Of a stretch of DNA of 7,512 nucleotides, positions 1 to 4,984 are shown one piece after another. The DNA is from an uncultured Verrucomicrobiae bacterium (GTDB lineage Bacteria; Verrucomicrobiota; Verrucomicrobiia; Verrucomicrobiales; DEV007). The notes beneath the pieces are model-generated. The model saw nothing but the letters and a program-made list of their open reading frames with translations, was not told the DNA's origin and made no database searches. The position numbers and the translations under genes are program-made. Numbering within the stretch: position 1 is the first letter of the stretch; each line of letters starts with the position of its first letter. The DNA lies in NCBI GenBank assembly GCA_937898895.1, contig CALDKL010000562.1, positions 1 through 7,512 of the forward strand, in the 5' to 3' direction.

Positions 1-120
1 TCCTTGGAAAGGGTGGATTGGACGTGTTCTCGAGTGCCGACGCGATTCCAGGCAAAACCGAGGCCTTCCCTTGCGCGAAATCGCTTTTGACGGACGGGTC
101 CTTTTCGCTCCATTGGCGGA

Positions 121-897
121 ATGAACGCAGAAGCAAAATGCAGAACGGCCCTCGTCACCGGAGCAAGCAAGGGAGTCGGGCGAGGAATCGCCTACGGATT
201 GGCTGAAGCGGGATGGAACGTGGTCGTCAACTACCATAGTGATCGCGACGGAGCGGAGGAAACAAAGGGTGTGATCGAGGGACTGGGACGGCGTTGTCTC
301 ATTGTGCCGGGGGATGTCGGCGAAAAGGCGGACGCAGTCGCGATGGTGGCGGCTGTGGTCGCAGAGTTCGGCGGACTGGACTGTCTCGTGAACAACGCGG
401 GACGCCAGACCTGGTCTTCTCTTCTCGATCTGGACGAGGCGGACTGGGACAAAACGATCCGGACTAATCTCAAGGGCAGCTTTCTCTGCACGCAGGCGGC
501 GGCGAAGGCGATGCGCGATTCCGGGCGCGGCGGGTCCATCATCAACATTGGCTCGGGCGCAAACAAACAACCGTTTCTGAACCTAGTCGATTACTGTGCT
601 TCGAAGGGCGGGCTTGAGCAACTGACCAGGGTGAGCGCCTGCGAACTCGGGCGTTACGGAATTCGTGTGAACTGTGTCGCGCCGGGAGCCATCGAAATTG
701 AGCGAACCAAAGCAGAGTCGGATGACTACGCCGGAACCTGGGCACCGCTGACGCCACTTGGCAGAGTTGGTTACCCGAAGGACATCGCCCGCACGGTCGT
801 CTTCCTCGCCGGCGAGGAGGCGGATTTTGTGACTGGCCAGACTCTCTACGTCGACGGCGGGCTCTGGACAAAGTCGCACTGGCCCTATGCGACGTGA
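121..897 (+). CDS. SDR-family NAD(P)-dependent oxidoreductase (FabG-like)
   Basis: This is a complete 258-residue classical short-chain dehydrogenase/reductase, the normal length for the family. The Rossmann nucleotide-binding motif TGASKGVG spans residues 13-20 and NNAG spans 91-94. The catalytic tetrad is complete: Asn116, Ser145, Tyr158 and Lys162 (YCASK), with the 13-residue Ser-Tyr spacing of FabG. A PG motif follows in VNCVAPGAI, and the C-terminus has the usual TGQTLYVDGG. Strand beta-2 ends in VVNYHSD with no acidic residue at its tip, which favours NADP(H) over NAD(H); this is inference. The protein should be a cytosolic reductase or dehydrogenase of a carbonyl/alcohol substrate. The substrate cannot be read from sequence, and FabG-like, sugar dehydrogenase and other SDR roles all remain possible. 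The start is fixed: an in-frame TGA lies at 88-90 and 121 is the only ATG after it. A short GGCGGA abuts the start, so the ribosome site is weak. Confidence 0.95.
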   Translation: MNAEAKCRTALVTGASKGVGRGIAYGLAEAGWNVVVNYHSDRDGAEETKGVIEGLGRRCLIVPGDVGEKADAVAMVAAVVAEFGGLDCLVNNAGRQTWSSLLDLDEADWDKTIRTNLKGSFLCTQAAAKAMRDSGRGGSIINIGSGANKQPFLNLVDYCASKGGLEQLTRVSACELGRYGIRVNCVAPGAIEIERTKAESDDYAGTWAPLTPLGRVGYPKDIARTVVFLAGEEADFVTGQTLYVDGGLWTKSHWPYAT

Positions 898-943
898 TTG
901 CATGATCCACGCCGCAGGGCAGCGCGGAATCGAGAAACAAGAG

Positions 944-963
944 GGGCGGACGGGTGTCTGCCC
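944..963 (+). terminator. Candidate hairpin terminator between convergent genes
   Basis: GGGCGGAC (944-951) pairs with GTCTGCCC (956-963) around a GGGT loop. On the + strand this gives an 8-bp stem with one G-U wobble. It lies 46 bases after the SDR stop and 11 bases beyond the end of the opposing gene. There is no T-run after it on the + strand. Read on the minus strand the stem has one A-C mismatch but is followed by the pyrimidine-rich CCTCTTGTTTCTC. It could end transcripts from either side. The position supports a terminator, but the missing canonical T-tract keeps this tentative. Confidence 0.4.
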
Positions 964-974
964 ATCCCCATTCT

Positions 975-3062
975 TCAGAAGGCCACCTCGAACAGGTTGC
1001 AGTATGCGTCGGTCCAGTGGATCGGGCGAGGGTCTGGTCGATCCCATCGGGTGAGTCGTCCCGAATGCTCCAGGGCCTCAATGAACGCGGGATACCGCGT
1101 GACGAGGAGCCAGTCGGAATAGTAGGCGTAATTCTCGGTAGCATCGGGAGCGTGGTCGACACGGAATACCTGGCGGTCAAAGGCGGCAGCGAGATTGCGC
1201 ACGGGATCGGAGAGATCGAGGTGCAGGTTGGTGACATGGATGGCGAGGACTCCGCCGGGTTTGAGATGCTTGAAATAAAGATCGAAGGCCTCGTGCGTCA
1301 GGAGGTGAATGGGGATGGAATCGCCGCTGAAGGCATCGACAAAGAGAGCGTCGAACTGCTGCGGGTGCCCCTGCGCAAGTTCGCGCTCCAGAGAGATGCG
1401 GGCGTCACCAGGGATGACCTGTTCCTCGCCCCTGCAATCGGCGAGATAGGTGAAGTGCGAGCGAGCGAATTCTTCGACCTGGGGATTGATCTCGTAGACA
1501 CGGAAGCGGTCGCCCTTTTCCGCATAACTCGTAATGGTGCCAACTCCAAGCCCGACCACCCCGATGTGGACGGGCTGCGCCGGGACCACCGTCCTTGCCG
1601 GGAGGCATTCAAAGACGGCACCGACACCACTGTTGAGACTGTAGTAGGTCGTGGCGAGCCTGCGTTCCGATTCCGCTCGATATTGGCGACCGTGGCTGAT
1701 GCGGCCGTGATGGAGGGAACGGAAGGCGGAGGGACTATCGGAATTGATCTCTTCCACCTTGAGCACCCCGTAGAAACCTCGCCGCATCGCGATGGATTGT
1801 TCGCGCGACTCCTCGATGTGGCGACCGAGGAAGTGAACCATAATCGAGAGCAGCGCAATCCAGAGAACGGCACAGCCGAGGACGAGAACGGGACGTTTCG
1901 AATAACGGAAATAGCGCCAGAGTTGGAAGCTGACCAGGAGCGCGAGCAGGTCGAAGGCGAGGTGGAGTTCCCAGTACCCGTTGAAGAGCCTCGGCGCGGC
2001 GAGACTAACAAAAACACCACCAAGAGCGCCGCCCAGGGAGATGCAAAGATAGAATCCCGTGAGATAGCGGACGGGTGGTTTCATCCGCGCGACTTCCCCG
2101 TGGCAGACGAGACAACCGAAAAAGATCGCACCGCAGTATATGGCAATCTGGCGATAGAGAGGCCATTCGGACGAGGCGTATTGCAGATTCATCAGCCAGA
2201 TGGCGAGGCCGATGGCGATGACGGCGAGAGGGATGGCGACACTGCGCAAGTACCATCGCTCGTGATCGAAGGAAATGACGAAAGTAAGGAGATAGAGCGA
2301 TAGCGGCAAGACCCAGAGGAAGGGAACGACTGCGACGTCCTGACACATTTGGCTGGTGAGGGAGAGGAGCAGCATCGAACCGCAGGCACTGAAAGTGATC
2401 CAAAGAATGACATCGACGAGGGGCGGCCGGGGGGCATACTCAGGCTGAGCGCGTTCCCGGTGCAGTCGATTGTTCCCCCGGACGAAGACGACACCAGCGG
2501 CGAAGGCGAGTAAGACGTAGCCAATGAAAGCCGCTGACCAGAAGGTTGTTTGCTGGTTCACGTCCAGCCTTGGCTCGAACAGGAAGGGGTAGGTGAGGAG
2601 TCCGAGCAGGCTGCCGAGATTCGAGACGGCATAGAGTCGGTAGGGGGATCGTCCGGGATAGGCCTCGGCGAACCAATGTTGCAACAGCGGCCCCGAGGCA
2701 GAGAGGAGGAGATAGGGAAAGCCCACCGTGCTTCCGAGGAGCCACACGATGTCCATTGCCGGATTTGCTTCGGTGCCGTCCGGCTTCCAGGATGCCTCCG
2801 GGGTGATCGGCAGGACGAAAACGGAGAGAGCGAGCAGGGCAAAATGAATTCCCGCCTGCAATCTGCGGCGTTCCCGAAGAAACGTGACGAGGCCGTGGGC
2901 ATAGGCGTAGCCGCCGAGCAGCCCGACCTGGAAAAAGAGCAGACAGGTTGTCCAGACGGCCGGACTGCCCCCGTACCAAGGCAGGATGTAGCGAGCAATG
3001 ACTGGCTGCACCTGAAAGAGGAGAAACGCACTGAGAAAAATGGCGGCGAGGAAAAGAGGCAT
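975..3062 (-). CDS. Integral membrane protein fused to spermidine-synthase-like methyltransferase domain
   Basis: This is a complete 695-residue protein in two parts. Residues 1 to about 412 are strongly hydrophobic, with roughly 12-13 predicted membrane helices (for example 1-22, 34-58, 69-88, 172-195, 216-266, 332-355 and 391-412). Residues about 430-695 form a Rossmann domain like spermidine synthase. It has the SAM-type glycine loop GVVGLGVGT (501-509), acidic Glu524 at the end of the next strand (VYEINP), GDA with Asp553, and VDAFSGDSIP (575-584). The C-terminal WTDAYCNLF matches the usual family ending. The architecture matches proteins annotated as fused MFS/spermidine synthase. The DxxD pair that binds the amine in true spermidine synthases is not kept: Asp576 is present but position 579 is Ser. 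Polyamine synthesis is therefore doubtful and the substrate unknown. The methyltransferase domain should face the cytoplasm (inference). The N-terminus starts straight into the first helix, supporting ATG 3062; no clear Shine-Dalgarno precedes it. Confidence 0.88.
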   Translation of the reverse strand: MPLFLAAIFLSAFLLFQVQPVIARYILPWYGGSPAVWTTCLLFFQVGLLGGYAYAHGLVTFLRERRRLQAGIHFALLALSVFVLPITPEASWKPDGTEANPAMDIVWLLGSTVGFPYLLLSASGPLLQHWFAEAYPGRSPYRLYAVSNLGSLLGLLTYPFLFEPRLDVNQQTTFWSAAFIGYVLLAFAAGVVFVRGNNRLHRERAQPEYAPRPPLVDVILWITFSACGSMLLLSLTSQMCQDVAVVPFLWVLPLSLYLLTFVISFDHERWYLRSVAIPLAVIAIGLAIWLMNLQYASSEWPLYRQIAIYCGAIFFGCLVCHGEVARMKPPVRYLTGFYLCISLGGALGGVFVSLAAPRLFNGYWELHLAFDLLALLVSFQLWRYFRYSKRPVLVLGCAVLWIALLSIMVHFLGRHIEESREQSIAMRRGFYGVLKVEEINSDSPSAFRSLHHGRISHGRQYRAESERRLATTYYSLNSGVGAVFECLPARTVVPAQPVHIGVVGLGVGTITSYAEKGDRFRVYEINPQVEEFARSHFTYLADCRGEEQVIPGDARISLERELAQGHPQQFDALFVDAFSGDSIPIHLLTHEAFDLYFKHLKPGGVLAIHVTNLHLDLSDPVRNLAAAFDRQVFRVDHAPDATENYAYYSDWLLVTRYPAFIEALEHSGRLTRWDRPDPRPIHWTDAYCNLFEVAF

Positions 3063-3184
3063 GGCGGGGAATCGTGCCTGAATCCGGGCCAGATGTCCCG
3101 AAAAACCTTTTCACAGGATTCTCCTGAAACGATCCCCGAAAATGCGTGCATCCACCCATGACAGAATCCTGCTCCTGATTTGCC
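3063..3184. promoter_or_regulatory. Divergent intergenic region, presumed promoters for both flanking genes
   Basis: These 122 bases separate the start of the minus-strand membrane/methyltransferase gene from the start of the plus-strand FG-GAP gene, so promoters in both directions are expected here. I could not identify a convincing -35/-10 pair in either direction. Neither start codon has a recognisable AGGAGG-type ribosome site; the bases just before ATG 3185 read CCTGATTTGCC. The region holds the inverted repeat described separately and two copies of CTCCTGA (3121-3127 and 3172-3178). Confidence 0.5.
3114..3171. repeat. 9-bp perfect inverted repeat in divergent promoter region
   Basis: CAGGATTCT (3114-3122) is the exact reverse complement of AGAATCCTG (3163-3171), with 40 bases between the arms. 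The left arm also begins a small local palindrome, CAGGA-TTC-TCCTG (3114-3126), and TCCTG recurs at 3173-3177. This arrangement could be paired operator half-sites for a regulator of one or both divergent genes, or a structured leader for the plus-strand transcript. A chance match of this length in about 120 bases is uncommon but not excluded. Confidence 0.4.
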
Positions 3185-3736
3185 ATGAATTACCGCATCC
3201 TGATCTTCTCCTTTCTCAGTTTCGCCCTATCCATCCCGCCGCTTGTCGCCTCCACCGAGGGACTCAGCCAGGAGGCCTACTTCAAATCCACTGACATCGG
3301 GTCGGATTACCTTGGGAATGCCGTCGCCGTTTCGGGCCGTTTCGCCATCGTTTCGGCCGTGTTGGAGGACGGTAGCGGCACCGGCGTGAACCCACCACAC
3401 GATGATCTGGCGGTGAACTCCGGAGCGGCCTATGTCTATGAACGCATCGATGGAGTGTGGACTTTCCATTCCTGCCTGAAGGCGTCGAACACGGATGCCG
3501 GGGACTCCTTCGGTGCGGATATCGCGATCGATGGAGACCTCCTCGCGATCAGTGCCGTGGGTGAATCGAGCAACGCCACCGGCATCAACGGAGACCAGGC
3601 GAACAACGACGCCATGTCCTCGGGGGCAGTCTACCTCTTCCGTCTCGAAGGCGACACCTGGGTACAGGAAGCCTACCTCAAGGCTTCGAACTCGGACACC
3701 AACGACGACTTCGGCACCGCATTGGCCCTCGACTGA
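3185..3736 (+). CDS. N-terminal fragment of FG-GAP propeller protein as literally encoded (183 aa)
   Basis: This is the product if the TGA at 3734-3736 is a true stop. It opens with a typical Sec signal peptide: basic Arg4, a hydrophobic stretch ILIFSFLSFALSIPPLV, and a plausible signal peptidase I site after Val-Ala-Ser (residue 23). Two complete FG-GAP-type repeats (29-96 and 97-163) and the first third of a third (164-183) follow. Repeat landmarks are KASNTDAGDSFG, a strand such as DGDLLAISAV, and SGAVYLF. A chain with two and a third blades cannot close a propeller, so it would probably be unstable after export. ATG 3185 is chosen because it gives the signal peptide directly. Confidence 0.6.
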   Translation: MNYRILIFSFLSFALSIPPLVASTEGLSQEAYFKSTDIGSDYLGNAVAVSGRFAIVSAVLEDGSGTGVNPPHDDLAVNSGAAYVYERIDGVWTFHSCLKASNTDAGDSFGADIAIDGDLLAISAVGESSNATGINGDQANNDAMSSGAVYLFRLEGDTWVQEAYLKASNSDTNDDFGTALALD

Positions 3737-4630
3737 GAAACTCTCGTCGTCGGTGCTCCCGGCGACGAAGGCTCGCACACGGAAACAGGCTCCGCTTACG
3801 TGTTTGTACGTTCCGCCGGCGTCTGGACGGAACAGGCCCGGCTCAATGCCATCGATTACCGCAACAGGGACGAATTCGGATCGTCCGTCGCGATCGATGG
3901 TGATACCCTCGTCGTGGGGGCACCGCGTGAAGACGGCAGTGCCATCGGCGTGAACGGGGAGAAAAACAATGACGCCAACAACTCCGGAGCGGCCTATGTC
4001 TTCACGCGCAGCGGTGGGATCTGGTCGGAAATCGCCTATCTCAAGGCCTCGAACACGGATGCCGAGGATGGCTTCGGCGGTGCCGTGTCGATTTCCGGCA
4101 ACACCATCGCGGTCGGAGCCGTCAACGAAAGGGGTAGTGTCGGCGGGATCAATCCGGTCTCGAACAACGACATCCTCCGCACGGGAGCGGTCTATCTCTT
4201 CGTCGACAACGGAGCGGGGCGGGAACCGCAGGCGACGATCAAGGCGGCTGTTCCGACGCTGAACGATGAGTTCGGCAACAAGGTCGAGCTTTCCGGCGAT
4301 CTTCTCGTTGTCGCCTTCCACAAAGAGAGCGGGGCCTCGGCCGGGCTTGATGGCGATCAGACCACCGATGGCCTTGCCGAATCAGGAGCCGTCTACCTGT
4401 TCACCCGCGAGGGTTCCATCTGGAAACAGGACCGATATCTGAAAGCCTCCAATTCGGGATCCGGCGACACCTTTGGATGTGCCATCGCAATACACAGCGA
4501 AGACGCCGGTGATCTTCTCGTCATTGGCGCGAGCAACGAAGACGGTTCATCTCCGGGAGTCAACGGCGCGAACAACAACGACTTTGGAAACGCGGGGGCT
4601 GCCTATGCCTTTTCCATTCCGCGTCCGGTC
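3269..4630 (+). repeat. Seven tandem FG-GAP propeller repeats (about 200-bp period)
   Basis: The repeats start at codons 29, 97, 164, 219, 285, 351 and 418 of the full frame and are 68, 67, 55, 66, 66, 67 and 65 residues long. The consensus, written in pieces, is YLKASNTDAxDxFG, then a strand xxSGDTLVVGAxxEDG, then GVNGDxxND, then SGAAYVF and a closing W. Seven units match a closed integrin-like propeller. Blade 3 is short because it lacks the GVNGD/ND loop. The loops lack the DxDxDG calcium motif of classical FG-GAP blades. Some stretches are identical in DNA: 22 bases at 3416-3437 and 3980-4001 (blades 1 and 4), and 16 bases at 3485-3500 and 4049-4064 (blades 2 and 5). Confidence 0.8.
3734..3736 (+). 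other. In-frame TGA stop inside FG-GAP gene
   Basis: The codon context is GAC TGA GAA, where sibling repeats have GAT GGA GAC or GAT GGT GAT. Reassignment of TGA to glycine across the genome is unlikely: the SDR gene (895-897), the methyltransferase-like gene (975-977, minus) and the kinase gene (4985-4987, minus) all end at TGA in the expected place. I see no strong hairpin just downstream that would suggest selenocysteine-type recoding. Confidence 0.85.
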
Positions 4631-4978
4631 ATCTGGGTGACTCTCGGGAGTTCTGCGATGCAAAGCAACGCGAGCAAAGTGAACTTCGGAACCGCACGGA
4701 TTCGCAAACAGGGCCGGAAAAAGACCTTTACCATCGGAAGTATGGGGTGGTCCGACCTCGGCTCCATCCGCGTCGCAACCACTGGAAACCATCGCCGCGA
4801 TTTTCGAGTTAGCCAACCTGCCGCGAAGACGCTTTCTCCTGGCCCATCGACCGCGTTCCGCGTATCGTTCCGCCCCCGGTCGAAAGGGGTACGCAAGACC
4901 AATCTGCAAATCACGAGCAACGCGCTGAAGTCGAATCCATTTGTTGTGTCCTTGAAGGGCAAAGGACGCGAACCGTAA
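3800..4978 (+). CDS. C-terminal fragment: propeller blades 3b-7 plus ASH/HYDIN-like domain
   Basis: This is the remainder of the same frame after the internal stop; coding similarity actually resumes at 3737. The first usable start is GTG 3800, with only a weak ACAGG about ten bases upstream and no signal peptide, so independent translation is doubtful. In numbering of the full frame, it encodes the end of blade 3 (206-218), blade 4 (219-284), blade 5 (285-350), blade 6 (351-417) and blade 7 (418-482). A domain of about 115 residues follows. It contains VNFGTARI, a run of beta-type strands, FRVSFRPRSKGVRKTNLQI and a final FVVSLKGKG, the pattern of ASH/SPD-2/HYDIN (choice-of-anchor D) immunoglobulin-like domains. 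No PEP-CTERM, LPXTG or terminal membrane anchor is visible. Confidence 0.5.
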   Translation: MFVRSAGVWTEQARLNAIDYRNRDEFGSSVAIDGDTLVVGAPREDGSAIGVNGEKNNDANNSGAAYVFTRSGGIWSEIAYLKASNTDAEDGFGGAVSISGNTIAVGAVNERGSVGGINPVSNNDILRTGAVYLFVDNGAGREPQATIKAAVPTLNDEFGNKVELSGDLLVVAFHKESGASAGLDGDQTTDGLAESGAVYLFTREGSIWKQDRYLKASNSGSGDTFGCAIAIHSEDAGDLLVIGASNEDGSSPGVNGANNNDFGNAGAAYAFSIPRPVIWVTLGSSAMQSNASKVNFGTARIRKQGRKKTFTIGSMGWSDLGSIRVATTGNHRRDFRVSQPAAKTLSPGPSTAFRVSFRPRSKGVRKTNLQITSNALKSNPFVVSLKGKGREP

Positions 4979-4984
4979 ACCCGT

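Larger units (their letters stand above)
3185..4978 (+). pseudogene. Secreted FG-GAP seven-bladed propeller protein with ASH-like C-terminal domain, interrupted by in-frame TGA
   Basis: Read through one stop, this is a single 597-codon frame: signal peptide (about 1-23), seven repeats of about 66 residues (29-482) and a C-terminal beta-sandwich-like domain (about 483-597). The stop is TGA at 3734-3736, codon 184, inside repeat 3. The same frame continues without any shift, and repeat homology carries straight across the stop (ALALD, stop, ETLVVGAP). Equivalent positions in repeats 2 and 4 read AIDGDLL and AIDGDTLVVGAP, so the lost residue is glycine and one G-to-T change (GGA to TGA) accounts for it. 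The rest of the frame is clean, so the lesion is recent, a sequencing error, or read through. Proteins of this type are extracytoplasmic and usually thought to act in adhesion or binding; no enzymatic motif is visible. The locus converges with the kinase gene, leaving 6 bases between them. Confidence 0.8.

Noticed and set aside
1..113. Open minus-strand frame starting at an ATG (111-113) and running off the left edge, which could be a divergent gene next to the SDR
   Set aside because: Only 37 codons are visible, with no ribosome-binding site and an Arg-rich sequence with no family likeness. It cannot be told from chance without more sequence to the left.
18..206. A 62-codon plus-strand frame overlapping the SDR start
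   Set aside because: It overlaps the well-supported SDR in another frame and encodes no recognisable motif.
954..2303. A 449-codon open frame on the plus strand, opposite the membrane/methyltransferase gene
   Set aside because: It is antisense to a gene with clear helices and SAM-binding motifs, has a Glu/Asp/Arg-rich low-complexity composition and no recognisable domain. Long antisense frames are common in GC-rich genes with strong third-position bias.
2440..3186. Minus-strand frame of 248 codons spanning the divergent gap, which might suggest a longer or alternative gene start
   Set aside because: It is out of frame with the membrane protein over the shared region, has no helices or motifs, and would require translation through the promoter region.
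3734..3736. Genome-wide reassignment of TGA to glycine, as known in some candidate-phylum bacteria
   Set aside because: Three other genes in the window use TGA as their natural stop exactly at the expected family C-termini or gene boundaries.
3227..4321. A 364-codon open frame on the minus strand, opposite the FG-GAP gene
   Set aside because: Its apparent internal repeats (such as VGVRVRSLEVG) are the reverse image of the FG-GAP repeats. It lacks a signal, domain or ribosome site.
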